A stretch of 64,000 bases of DNA from positions 1 through 64,000 of the forward strand of contig CAZXGS010000002.1 of the NCBI GenBank assembly GCA_964640525.1, written 5' to 3'. The notes under the pieces are model-generated. The model saw only the letters and a list, made by a program, of their open reading frames with translations. It ran no database searches and was not told the origin of the DNA. Made by a program: the position numbers and the translations under genes. Below, piece after piece: positions 54,183 through 62,763 of the stretch; position 1 is the stretch's first letter; every line of letters begins with the position of its first letter. Origin of the DNA: SZAS-103 sp964640525. GTDB taxonomy: Bacteria > Pseudomonadota > Gammaproteobacteria > Xanthomonadales > Xanthomonadaceae.

Positions 54183-54974
54183 ATGGATGACGTGCCCCGG
54201 CCACCGCCGCGCTCGCGCGGTATCTACCTGTTGCCGAACCTGCTCACCACCGGCGGGATGTTCTCCGGCTTCTATGCCATCCTGGCCGCGGCCAGCGGTC
54301 GTTTCGAGATTGCCTGCATCGCGGTGTTCGTGGCCGCCCTGTTCGATGGCATCGACGGCCGCATCGCCAGGCTCACCGGCACCAGCAGCGACTTCGGCGT
54401 CCAGTACGATTCGCTTGCCGACCTGGTGAGCTTCGGCATGGCGCCGGCGTTGGTGATGTATCACTGGGCGCTGGCCAATCTGAAACTTGACGGCGTGGCG
54501 ATGGGCAAGGCCGGCTGGTCGGCGGCGTTCCTGTACATGGCCTGCGCGGCACTGCGGTTGGCGCGATTCAATGCCCAGGTCGGGGTGGTGGACAAGCGCT
54601 GGTTCATCGGCCTGGCCAGCCCCGCCGCGGCGGCGACGGTGGCCGCGTTCGTCTGGACCATGGACTTTCTTGGCTACAGCGGCGAACAACTGCGCTACGT
54701 CGCGCTTGCGGTGACGGTTTGCGCCGGGCTGCTGATGGTCAGTCGCTTGCGTTACACGAGTTTCAAGGGCGGACGCAGCAATCCATCGCCGCCGACCGAG
54801 CGCGTGCCGTTCATGCTGTTGCTGGTGGTGGTGCTGGTGATCGTGGCGATCTACATCTACCCCTCGATGCTGTTGCTGGCGGGGTCATGGCTGTACGCGC
54901 TGTCCGGCCCGGTGATGTGGGCGTGGAACAAGCTGCGTCGCAAGCCGCCGGCACCTCCGCGCGAGGCCGCATGA
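54183..54974 (+). CDS. pssA: CDP-diacylglycerol-serine O-phosphatidyltransferase
   Basis: PssA makes phosphatidylserine, the precursor of phosphatidylethanolamine. The 263-residue membrane protein has the CDP-alcohol phosphotransferase signature DGIDGRIARLTGTSSDFG, continuing YDSLADLVSFG, with several membrane helices and a basic C-terminus (WNKLRRKPPAPP). It starts at ATG 54183 and overlaps the next gene by four bases. Confidence 0.92.
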   Translation: MDDVPRPPPRSRGIYLLPNLLTTGGMFSGFYAILAAASGRFEIACIAVFVAALFDGIDGRIARLTGTSSDFGVQYDSLADLVSFGMAPALVMYHWALANLKLDGVAMGKAGWSAAFLYMACAALRLARFNAQVGVVDKRWFIGLASPAAAATVAAFVWTMDFLGYSGEQLRYVALAVTVCAGLLMVSRLRYTSFKGGRSNPSPPTERVPFMLLLVVVLVIVAIYIYPSMLLLAGSWLYALSGPVMWAWNKLRRKPPAPPREAA

Positions 54975-55267
54975 GCACGCTCGACGCATCGTCCCGGCAG
55001 CGCATCCTGGACGTGCTCGGCTACACGCTGTATGCGCCGGCACAAGCCGCGCTGCCGTCGGTGGCTGCGGTGCCGGGCATCGACGCGAACGATCGCCTGG
55101 TGCTGGCGGTGCTGCGCGCGGCAGGCGTCGAAGCCTCCATGCTGGATGACGTGACCGGCTGGTGGCTGCTTCAGGGATGGGTTGCACCGGCGCGTTTGCG
55201 CAGCGATCCGGCCGCCAAACGCGCCTTGTGGCCGCACTTGCGGGCCATGAGGAAAACACGAACGTGA
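54971..55267 (+). CDS. possible DNA polymerase III psi subunit (HolD-like)
   Basis: The 98-residue protein starts at ATG 54971, overlapping pssA by four bases, and overlaps rimI by four bases. I do not recognise it with certainty. Its position immediately upstream of rimI is that of holD in E. coli. Two segments are compatible with psi: RQRILDVLGYTLYAPAQAAL near the start and DPAAKRALWPHLRAM at the end (compare NPTARAALWQQI in E. coli HolD). The middle is not conserved. If correct, it would pair with the holC product at 59435-59860. Confidence 0.6.
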   Translation: MSTLDASSRQRILDVLGYTLYAPAQAALPSVAAVPGIDANDRLVLAVLRAAGVEASMLDDVTGWWLLQGWVAPARLRSDPAAKRALWPHLRAMRKTRT

Positions 55268-55749
55268 GCGCGGCGGTCGTCCCGCTGCCGCACCTGCGCG
55301 CCATGCACGCGCGCGACTTGTCCGAATTGATGACGATCGAGATCCGGGCGTACGCGTTCCCATGGACCGAAGGGATATTCCGCGATTGCCTGGCGGCAGG
55401 GTACGAATGCTGGGTGCTGGAACAGTCCGGCTGCATGCTCGGCTACGGCGTGCTCAGCGCGGCTGCCGGCGAGGCACATATCCTCAACGTCTGCGTCGCC
55501 CCGGAACACCAGCGACGCGGACTCGGGCGCCTGCTGGTGCGGCGCCTGCTGGATCTGGCGCGCTGGCACCATGCCGGCCAGGTGTTCCTGGAAGTGCGTC
55601 CGTCCAACCCGCACGCGATCGAGCTCTACGCGTCGGAAGGCTTCCGGCGGATCGGCGTGCGCAAGAACTACTACCCTTCCCACCTCGGGCGCGAGGACGC
55701 CATCGTGATGGGCATCGAGCTGGTGCCGCCATCGCGCCAGGGTGGGTGA
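55264..55749 (+). CDS. rimI: ribosomal-protein-alanine N-acetyltransferase RimI
   Basis: The 161-residue GNAT acetyltransferase shows the acetyl-CoA motif VAPEHQRRGLGRLLVRRLL and the RimI-type ending EVRPSNPHAIELYASEGFRR, continuing GVRKNYYP. It acetylates the N-terminal alanine of S18 in E. coli. The start is GTG 55264 (GTGA overlap with the previous stop). Confidence 0.9.
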   Translation: MSAAVVPLPHLRAMHARDLSELMTIEIRAYAFPWTEGIFRDCLAAGYECWVLEQSGCMLGYGVLSAAAGEAHILNVCVAPEHQRRGLGRLLVRRLLDLARWHHAGQVFLEVRPSNPHAIELYASEGFRRIGVRKNYYPSHLGREDAIVMGIELVPPSRQGG

Positions 55750-55767
55750 TGGCGGCGAATGTCGCGA

Positions 55768-56115
55768 TCAGTTCTGCCCGGAACCAGGAATCGGCGTGCT
55801 GCTGGGCGTCGTCGCTGGCGCCGCCGCGTTCTGGATCACCTCGAACTTGACGCCCTTGGGTGGCGGGGTCTGCGAATACTGCGAGACGCCGTGGGCGTCT
55901 TTCCACTTGTAAACCACGTTGTCGGCCGCCGCGGCCGGCGCGGCGTGTGGCGCCTGCGCTGCCGGTCGCGCCGGGCTGGCGGCCGGCGCGGGCTTGGCTG
56001 GAGAGGCGGCGGGCGGGGTGGTGGCCCATGCCGCCATCGACAGCGTGCAGGCAACGATCGCCAGCATCATGCCAAAGCGCGTGGTGCGGTTGGGGTTTGC
56101 GGTCTGGGTGGACAT
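55768..56115 (-). CDS. DUF4124 domain exported protein, short
   Basis: The 115-residue protein starts at ATG 56115 with GGGA about seven bases upstream. It has a signal peptide (FGMMLAIVACTLSMAAWA), an Ala/Pro linker, then the DUF4124 motif VVYKWKDAHGVSQYSQTPPP, and a Thr/Pro end. It is related to the 154-residue protein at 53616-54080 and is convergent with rimI (18 bases). Function unknown. Confidence 0.78.
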   Translation of the reverse strand: MSTQTANPNRTTRFGMMLAIVACTLSMAAWATTPPAASPAKPAPAASPARPAAQAPHAAPAAAADNVVYKWKDAHGVSQYSQTPPPKGVKFEVIQNAAAPATTPSSTPIPGSGQN

Positions 56116-56201
56116 GGTGGTTCCCGATGCGGTGTGGGGAAAGCGGTACGCAAGGATAAGCCGGTTCCGGCCTGACTGCTTGCGCGGCGGCCTGTGGCTC
56201 A

Positions 56202-59200
56202 TCAAACGCCGCGCAACCGGTGCAGTTGCAGCTGCAGGCTCTCGTGGCGTGCCGTCCAGTCGGCCAGGCGCGCGCGCTCCTGCGCGACCACCGCGGCCGG
56301 GGCATGATCCACGAAGGTCGGATTGGCCAGCTTGGCTTCGCACTTGCCGACCTCGGCGCGGACACGGGCCACTTCCTTGTCCAGGCGCGCGCGCTCGGCA
56401 TCCAGGTCGATCAATCCGGCCAAGGGGATGGAAAGCAACAACTCACCCACCAGTGCGGTGGACGCGGCCGGCGCCTGCGCGCCGGCGTCCAGCCAGGCGA
56501 TGGACTCGGCCCGCGCCAGGAACTGCAGTTGTGCCGCGAATCGATCCATGCGTCGGCGATCTTCGCTGTTGCCACCCTGCAACAACAGTGGCGCAGCCTT
56601 TGACGGGGCGACATTGAGCTCGCTGCGGATGCGGCGCAGCGCGCCCACCACCGCCCTCAGCCATTCCACGTCGGCCTCGGCATCGGCCTGCGCGCCGCCG
56701 AAGTCCAGCGGCTGCGGATACGGACGCAGGCTGATGCTGGATTCGGCAAGACCGAGTTTGGGTGCAACGGCTTGCCAGATCTCCTCGGTGACGAACGGGA
56801 TCAACGGGTGCAGCAGGCGCAACGTGGCTTCCAGCACGAACAGCAGCGTGTGCCGGGTCGAATCGGCGGCGTGCCGGTCCGCGTCCGCCGCGTCCGCGCC
56901 TTCGATCGCGCCCAGGGCCGGCTTGGCAAGCTCCAGGAACCAGTCGCACAACGTGTTCCAGGTGAATTCGTACAGCGTCTGCGCGACCAGATCGAAGCGG
57001 TAGGAGGCAAAGTGTTTCTGAACCTCGGCGCAGGTACGCGAGAGCTGTGCCAGGATCCAGCGCTCGGCATCGGTTGCCGGTTCCAAGGCCCCACCCATTC
57101 CTGTAGCGGGGATGGGTTGAGAGGTGGAACCGGAGGGAACACGGATCGGCCTGGCGCCCTCATCCGGCGCTGCGCGCAAGCTTCCCGCGGAGGGGGAAGG
57201 GACAATGCTGCCTTCGCAATTCATCAACACGAACCGCGCCGCGTTCCACAGCTTGTTGCAGAAATTCTTGTAGCCCTCGCAGCGCTTCAGGTCGAACTTG
57301 ATGTCGCGGCCATGGGTGGCCAACGAGGCGAAGGTGAAGCGCAGCGCGTCGGCACCGAACGCGGGGATGCCATCGGGGAATTCCTTGCGCGTGGCCTTCT
57401 CGATCCGCGGGGCGTCGGTGGGCTTCATCAGTCCGCTGGTGCGCTTGGCGACCAGCGCTTCCAGGGCGATGCCGTCGATCAGGTCGATCGGATCGAGCAC
57501 GTTGCCCTTGGACTTGGACATCTTCTGACCGTGTGCGTCGCGCACCAGCCCGGTGATGTAGACCTCACGGAACGGTACCCGACCGGTGAAGTGGTCGGTC
57601 ATGAAGATCATCCGCGCGACCCAGAAAAAGATGATGTCGAAGCCGGTGACCAGCACGTCGCTCGGCAGGTAACGGTCGAAACCGCGCGCGGCCATCGTCG
57701 CCGGATTCGGCCAACCCATGGTTGAGAACGGCCACAGTGCGGAGGAGAACCAGGTTTCGAGGACGTCCTGCTCCTGCATTAGGAAGCCGTCGGAACCATC
57801 AGCGATCGCAAGAGTGCGAGCTTCGTCCGCGGATCGAGCTACGTATGTGCGGACTTCGCCTTTCACAACGGCCATCCACGCCGGAATTTGGTGGCCCCAC
57901 CAGAGCTGGCGGCTGATGCACCAGTCCTGGATATTTTCCATCCAGTGGCGATAGGTGCTGATCCAATTCGGCGGCACGAACTTCACCGAACCGTTGTGGG
58001 CGAGTTCCAAGCCTCGTTTCGCCAACACGTCCATCTTCACGAACCACTGGTTGGTGAGATAGGGCTCGATGATTTGCCCGGTGCGGTCGCCCCGCGGCAC
58101 CTGAAGCTTGTGCTTCGTCGTTTCGACCAGCAGGCCGGCGGCTTCGAGGTCGGCAAGCACGACCTTGCGTGCTTCAAAGCGATCCAAGCCGCGATATCTT
58201 GCAGGGATCGTCAGAAATGCGTATGTCCAGCAGCCCTCTTCGGACAAATTGACAGCCGATTTCGAAATCTCTTCCGCTGATGCGTCAGGCAGTTGCGAAT
58301 ACCACCTCCAAAAATCCCGTGGCTCATCAAATTCAGGGGAAAGCAGCGTCAACTCGCCGCGAGGGCTTGCAACGACTTTCGCGTCGGCAGTCAGAATGTT
58401 CAGCAAGCCGCCGCCTGGAAGATCACGCAGATCGTCCTTGTGCCGCTGCCAGACTTGGTAGTCGTTGAAATCGTGCGCCGGGGTGACCTTGACCACGCCG
58501 GTACCGAACGCACGATCCACGTAGGTGTCGGCGATCACCGGGATCAATCGATCGCACAACGGCAACCGCACCGATTTTCCAACCAGATGGGCGTAACGTT
58601 CGTCTTCGGGATGCACCATCACCGCGACGTCGCCGAGCATCGTCTCCGGGCGCGTGGTGGCCACCACCAGCGAGCCGCTGCCGTCGCTCAGTGGGTACGC
58701 GATCGACCACAGGAAGCCGTCCTCTTCCTCGCTCACCACTTCCAGGTCGGAGATCGCGGTCTTGAGCACCGGATCCCAGTTCACCAGCCGCTGTCCGCGG
58801 TAGATCAGGCCCTGCTCGTGCAGGCGCACGAAGGCTTCGACCACCGCGGCCGAGGGCATCGGATCCATGGTGAACACCTGCCGCGACCAGTCGCCCGAAG
58901 CGCCGATCCGGCGCATCTGGCGGGCGATGGTGTCGCCGGACTCGCCCTTCCACACCCATACCTTTTCGATGAACGCCTCGCGTCCGAGTTCGTCGCGCTT
59001 CAGGCCTTCGCGGCCGAGGTTGCGCGCCACCACCATCTCGGTGGCGATGCCGGCGTGGTCGGTGCCGACCTGCCAGAGCGTGTCGCGACCGCACATGCGC
59101 TGGTAACGGATCAGCGCATCCATCAGCGTGTGCTGGAAGGCGTGACCCATGTGCAGGGTGCCGGTGACGTTCGGCGGCGGCAGCAGGATGGTGTAGGGCC

Positions 59201-59291
59201 TGCCCTGGCCGGACGGCGCGAAGCAGCCGCTGGCCTCCCACTGCGCGTACCAGCGGGTCTCGAAGGCTTGCGGTTCGTAGCTCTTGTCCAT
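56202..59291 (-). CDS. valS: valyl-tRNA synthetase
   Basis: ValS charges tRNA-Val. The class I signatures are present: PPPNVTGTLHMGHAF (HIGH-type) and KMSKSKGN. The zinc/editing domains and a C-terminal coiled coil (AERARLDKEVARVRAEVGK) follow. The protein has 1029 residues, longer than the usual 940-980. Two regions account for this: a divergent stretch at about residues 325-370, inside a lower-GC part of the gene, and a repeat-encoded insert at about 694-730. Confidence 0.96.
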   Translation of the reverse strand: MDKSYEPQAFETRWYAQWEASGCFAPSGQGRPYTILLPPPNVTGTLHMGHAFQHTLMDALIRYQRMCGRDTLWQVGTDHAGIATEMVVARNLGREGLKRDELGREAFIEKVWVWKGESGDTIARQMRRIGASGDWSRQVFTMDPMPSAAVVEAFVRLHEQGLIYRGQRLVNWDPVLKTAISDLEVVSEEEDGFLWSIAYPLSDGSGSLVVATTRPETMLGDVAVMVHPEDERYAHLVGKSVRLPLCDRLIPVIADTYVDRAFGTGVVKVTPAHDFNDYQVWQRHKDDLRDLPGGGLLNILTADAKVVASPRGELTLLSPEFDEPRDFWRWYSQLPDASAEEISKSAVNLSEEGCWTYAFLTIPARYRGLDRFEARKVVLADLEAAGLLVETTKHKLQVPRGDRTGQIIEPYLTNQWFVKMDVLAKRGLELAHNGSVKFVPPNWISTYRHWMENIQDWCISRQLWWGHQIPAWMAVVKGEVRTYVARSADEARTLAIADGSDGFLMQEQDVLETWFSSALWPFSTMGWPNPATMAARGFDRYLPSDVLVTGFDIIFFWVARMIFMTDHFTGRVPFREVYITGLVRDAHGQKMSKSKGNVLDPIDLIDGIALEALVAKRTSGLMKPTDAPRIEKATRKEFPDGIPAFGADALRFTFASLATHGRDIKFDLKRCEGYKNFCNKLWNAARFVLMNCEGSIVPSPSAGSLRAAPDEGARPIRVPSGSTSQPIPATGMGGALEPATDAERWILAQLSRTCAEVQKHFASYRFDLVAQTLYEFTWNTLCDWFLELAKPALGAIEGADAADADRHAADSTRHTLLFVLEATLRLLHPLIPFVTEEIWQAVAPKLGLAESSISLRPYPQPLDFGGAQADAEADVEWLRAVVGALRRIRSELNVAPSKAAPLLLQGGNSEDRRRMDRFAAQLQFLARAESIAWLDAGAQAPAASTALVGELLLSIPLAGLIDLDAERARLDKEVARVRAEVGKCEAKLANPTFVDHAPAAVVAQERARLADWTARHESLQLQLHRLRGV
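57155..57202. repeat. REP-like unit inside valS
   Basis: CCCTCATCCGGCGCTGCGC-type sequence followed by CTTCCCGCGGAGGGGGAAGG resembles one half of the element in the oxidoreductase gene. It is read in frame and replaces a short variable loop of ValRS. Confidence 0.65.
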
Positions 59292-59311
59292 GCGGGAATC
59301 GTCTGGTGTCG

Positions 59312-59368
59312 GTTGCGAGGGGCGAGTTGGTAGTTGCGAGGGGCGAGGGGTGAGTTGCGAGGGGCGAG
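59312..59368. repeat. three tandem 21-base repeats upstream of valS
   Basis: GTTGCGAGGGGCGAG occurs at 59312-59326, 59333-59347 and 59354-59368, a period of 21 bases, and degenerates into further GGGGCGAG units to about 59380. It lies between the valS start and the holC stop. Confidence 0.85.
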
Positions 59369-59434
59369 GGGCGAGGGGTGCGTGGTTGCCGGGTTCCGCT
59401 CACAGCTCGCAACTCATGACCAATACCTCGCAAT

Positions 59435-59860
59435 TCACATATCGTGCTTGGCGAGTTCGAATCCGCGCGCCTTGTAGTCCTTCCAGCGCTGCCGCAGCGG
59501 TTCGCGCGCGGAGGCCTCGGCAGGCACCACCTCCAGCACGCGCTCGCACGGCAGCATCACCGCGGCATCGCGCAGGTTGATGACGAGCACCCGACCCGGC
59601 GCAGCGCTCTCCGGCGGCGCGATCAATACCGGCGCGGCATCCTCATCATCGTCCATGCCGACGATCTGGTGCGGGATGTACGCATCCGGATCAAACGCCC
59701 ACAAGGCATCGTCGATGGCTTCGGCCTGCGCCGCATCGCGCGCCAGGATCAACGTCGGCGAGCCGGCATCGTGCGCCCGTCGCGCCAACTCGCAAACCAG
59801 CAGCAAGGGATCGTCGCGGAAGCGCGGCTTGGCGATCAGGTAGAAGTCGGCGCGGGGCAT
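59435..59860 (-). CDS. holC: DNA polymerase III chi subunit
   Basis: HolC (chi) links the clamp loader to SSB. The 141-residue protein begins MPRADFYLIAKPRFRDDPLL and has the HolC features ALWAFDPDAYIPHQIVG and RERWK-like C-terminus (REPLRQRWKDYKARGFEL). I start at ATG 59860; a longer in-frame form starts in the repeat region. It lies between pepA and valS, the common gammaproteobacterial order pepA-holC-valS. Confidence 0.92.
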   Translation of the reverse strand: MPRADFYLIAKPRFRDDPLLLVCELARRAHDAGSPTLILARDAAQAEAIDDALWAFDPDAYIPHQIVGMDDDEDAAPVLIAPPESAAPGRVLVINLRDAAVMLPCERVLEVVPAEASAREPLRQRWKDYKARGFELAKHDM

Positions 59861-59870
59861 GGTGTGAACA

Positions 59871-59978
59871 GGGATGAGAGTCGAGGGGCGAGTCGTGAGG
59901 GTGCCGTGACGGGACACGTGTCGAACCGCGCGCCCTCGCGACTCATCCCTCGTCCCTCGTCCCTAGCCCCTCGTCCCT
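59871..59978. repeat. GAGGGGCGAG-type repeat region between pepA and holC
   Basis: GGGATGAGAGTCGAGGGGCG and its inverted relative CGACTCATCCCTCGTCCC (with TCGTCCC units) lie on both sides of a GACACGTGTC palindrome. The sequence is of the same family as the tandem repeat upstream of valS but mostly inverted. The pepA stop (TAG, 59965-59963) falls inside it. Confidence 0.65.
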
Positions 59979-61444
59979 GCCCTGTCCAGCAACCACTGGC
60001 ACAACAACCCCACCGGCCGCCCGGTCGCCAGGCCCTTCTTGCCCTCGTCCCATGCCGTGCCGGCGATGTCCAGGTGGGCCCAGCGCTGGCCCTCGGTGAA
60101 ACGCGACAGGAAGCAGCCGGCGGTGATCGCGCCGCCGTACTTGCCACCGATGTTGGCCACGTCGGCGAAGGCCGAATCGAGCAGGCTCTGGTAGTCGTCG
60201 TACAGCGGCAGGCGCCAGGCGCGGTCGTGGACGGTTTCACCGGCTGCCAGCAGCTCGGCGGCGAGGTCGTCGTGCTTGCTCATCAGCCCGTGCGCGACCT
60301 TGCCCAGCGCGACCACACAGGCGCCGGTCAGGGTCGCCGCATCGACGATCGCCTGCGGCTCGAAGCGTTGCACGAAAGTCAGCGCATCGCACAGGATCAG
60401 CCGGCCTTCGGCGTCGGTATTGAGCACTTCGATGGTCTTGCCGGACATCGAGGTGAGCACGTCGGATGGGCGATAGGAATCGCCGTCGGGCATGTTCTCC
60501 ACCGCCGCCACCACCATCACCACGTTGATCGGCAGGCGCATGCTGGCCACCGCGTGGAAGACGCCGAACATGGTGCCGGCGCCGAGCATGTCGAACTTCA
60601 TTTCCTCGATGCCGCCGGCGACCTTGAGATTCAGGCCGCCCGAATCGAAGGTGATGCCCTTGCCGACCAGCGCGTAAGGCTTGGCCTCGCCGGCGCCGGT
60701 GTAACGCAGCACGATCAACCGCGGCGGATTGGCCGAGCCGCGCGAGACCGCCAGCAGCGAGCCCATGCCGAGTCTTTCCATCTCCGCCCGTTCGAGCACC
60801 TCGCATTGCACGTCGGCGATCTCGCTGGCCAGCTTGCGCGCGCGCTCGGCAAGGTAGCCGGGGTTGCACACGTTCGGCGGCAAGTTGCCCAGGTCGCGGG
60901 TGAGCGCCACGCCACGGGCAATGGCGATGCCTTGTTCGAGCGCGCCGCGGTGGGCCGCTTCGGCATGCAGGCCGAGCCGCTCCAGCCCCGCCTCGGGCTT
61001 GCGGGTGATGTGGGTGGTGTAGCGGTAGGCCGCATGGTCGGCAGCCACCGCGGCCTGACGCACGCGCCAATCGGCGCTGCGGCCGGCAACCTCGATTTCG
61101 GTCAGGGTGCACAGCGCCGCGCGGCAGGCCCCGGTCTTGAGTGCGCGCACCGCATCGCCAATCGCGCGCTGGAACGCCGCGGCGCCGAACTTGCCGGCTT
61201 CGCCCAGGCCCACCATCAGCACGCGCGGTGCGGCCACGCCGGGCAGGTCATGCAGCAGACTGGTGCGCCCGGCCTTGCCGGACACGTCGCCGCGCTCGAC
61301 GAGCGCCTTGATGCGACCGCCGCAGGCGCGATCGACAGCAACGCCGGCGGGGCTTAACGCGCCGTCGGCGAAGATGCCGAGCACGAGGCAGTCGGTGGCA
61401 ACGCCGGTCGGTCCGTCGTGGTTGAGGTCGAATTGGAGGCTCAT
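59963..61444 (-). CDS. pepA: leucyl aminopeptidase (cytosol aminopeptidase)
   Basis: PepA is a two-metal M17 aminopeptidase; in E. coli it is also a DNA-binding regulator. The 493-residue protein contains the signature NTDAEGRL and metal-site segments (VGKGITFDSGGLNLK, DMLGAGTM). The start is ATG 61444 (MSLQFDLN). The C-terminus (LDRAGTRG) is partly encoded by the GAGGGGCGAG repeat. It is divergent from lptF. Confidence 0.95.
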   Translation of the reverse strand: MSLQFDLNHDGPTGVATDCLVLGIFADGALSPAGVAVDRACGGRIKALVERGDVSGKAGRTSLLHDLPGVAAPRVLMVGLGEAGKFGAAAFQRAIGDAVRALKTGACRAALCTLTEIEVAGRSADWRVRQAAVAADHAAYRYTTHITRKPEAGLERLGLHAEAAHRGALEQGIAIARGVALTRDLGNLPPNVCNPGYLAERARKLASEIADVQCEVLERAEMERLGMGSLLAVSRGSANPPRLIVLRYTGAGEAKPYALVGKGITFDSGGLNLKVAGGIEEMKFDMLGAGTMFGVFHAVASMRLPINVVMVVAAVENMPDGDSYRPSDVLTSMSGKTIEVLNTDAEGRLILCDALTFVQRFEPQAIVDAATLTGACVVALGKVAHGLMSKHDDLAAELLAAGETVHDRAWRLPLYDDYQSLLDSAFADVANIGGKYGGAITAGCFLSRFTEGQRWAHLDIAGTAWDEGKKGLATGRPVGLLCQWLLDRAGTRG

Positions 61445-61683
61445 CGGCGCGGATTCCGTAGAATGTGAGGATCGCGGAAGGCGCAGCCGCGGCCTCGACG
61501 AGGCCAGCGACGTCATCCGGGATGGCCCAGTTTAATCCAAGCCGCCCCCTCCTTCATGCGACGCCCGTCGCGCCGGCCCCGTCCTGAGAGCATGAATCCG
61601 CGCATCGGCAACGCCACCCCGGCCGCACGGCGCCACCCCTGCCCGCCCGGCACGGCGTCGGCGCCGCGCACGCGGGGCGGTGC
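61445..61683. other. intergenic region between pepA and lptF
   Basis: These 239 bases separate the divergent pepA and lptF genes. I see no additional gene, strong promoter pair or repeat. Confidence 0.4.
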
Positions 61684-62763
61684 ATGCTGACCATCGATCG
61701 CTATCTGCTGCGCGAGTTTGCGGTCTCGGTGGCGGCGACCACGCTGGTGCTGCTGTTCGTGTCGCTGGGCGTGGTGGTCGCCGACCTGCTTGCGGAAATC
61801 GCCGCCGGCAAGGTGCCGGTGGCGCTGATGGTCTCCCAGCTCGGCCTGCGGGTGCTGCGCTGGCTGCCGATGGTGTTGCCGCTGGGTGTGTTCCTCGGTC
61901 TGCTGCTGGCGATCGGACGGCTCTACCGCGACTCCGAGATGGCGGTGATGACGGCCGCCGGCCGCAGCCCGCGCGACCTGCTGCGACCGCTGGCGTGGGT
62001 GGCGCTTCCCGCGGCGGCGCTGGTGGCGGCGTGCTCGCTGTGGATCGGGCCGTGGGCGCAGCACACCTCGCGGGCGATGATCGCCGCCGCCGACCGTTCG
62101 CTGTTGATCGCCGGTCTGGAAGCCGGGCGCTTTCGCGCCCTGCCGGGAGGCAATGGCGTGCTGTACGTGGCTGAGCTGAGCCCCGACGGCAGCCGCATGC
62201 GAAACGTGTTCATCCAGTCCGACAAGGACCAGCGCATGAGCGTGATCACCGCCCATCGCGGCGAACTGTTCGTCGATGCCGGACAACGCTACCTGCGCCT
62301 GCTCGATGGCATGCGGGTGGAAGGCGTGCCGGGGCAGAAGGATTATCGCGTGCTGCGCTACGAGCGCAGCGAAGTGCGGTTGCCTGCAGACACCGCAGCC
62401 AACACGCAACAGGACATCAGCACGTCGCCGACCTCGGCACTGCTCGGCAGCGCCAGGCCGGATGCCCGCGCGGAATTGCACTGGCGCATCGCCACCCCAC
62501 TGGCGGTGTTGCTGCTGGCGCTGCTGACCGTTCCGCTGGCGCGCGCCGAACCGCGCCAGCCACGCTACACCCTGTTGATGCTGGCGCTGGCGCTGTACGT
62601 CATCTACAGCTCGCTGATGATGATCGGTCGCAGTTACCTGGCGCTGGGCCGGATCAGCGGCTGGATGGGGCTGTGGTGGCTGCACCTGCCGGTGTTTCTG
62701 CTCGGTCTGTGGTTGCTGCGCCGCGATGGCCGCTTGCGTGCGCCGCGCAAGGTGCAGCCATGA
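61684..62763 (+). CDS. lptF: LPS export ABC transporter permease LptF
   Basis: LptF with LptG and LptB extracts lipopolysaccharide from the inner membrane. The 359-residue protein begins MLTIDRYLLREFAVSVAATT and has six membrane helices around a periplasmic beta-jellyroll domain (GNGVLYVAELSPDGSRMRNV). It overlaps lptG by four bases (ATGA). Confidence 0.94.
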   Translation: MLTIDRYLLREFAVSVAATTLVLLFVSLGVVVADLLAEIAAGKVPVALMVSQLGLRVLRWLPMVLPLGVFLGLLLAIGRLYRDSEMAVMTAAGRSPRDLLRPLAWVALPAAALVAACSLWIGPWAQHTSRAMIAAADRSLLIAGLEAGRFRALPGGNGVLYVAELSPDGSRMRNVFIQSDKDQRMSVITAHRGELFVDAGQRYLRLLDGMRVEGVPGQKDYRVLRYERSEVRLPADTAANTQQDISTSPTSALLGSARPDARAELHWRIATPLAVLLLALLTVPLARAEPRQPRYTLLMLALALYVIYSSLMMIGRSYLALGRISGWMGLWWLHLPVFLLGLWLLRRDGRLRAPRKVQP

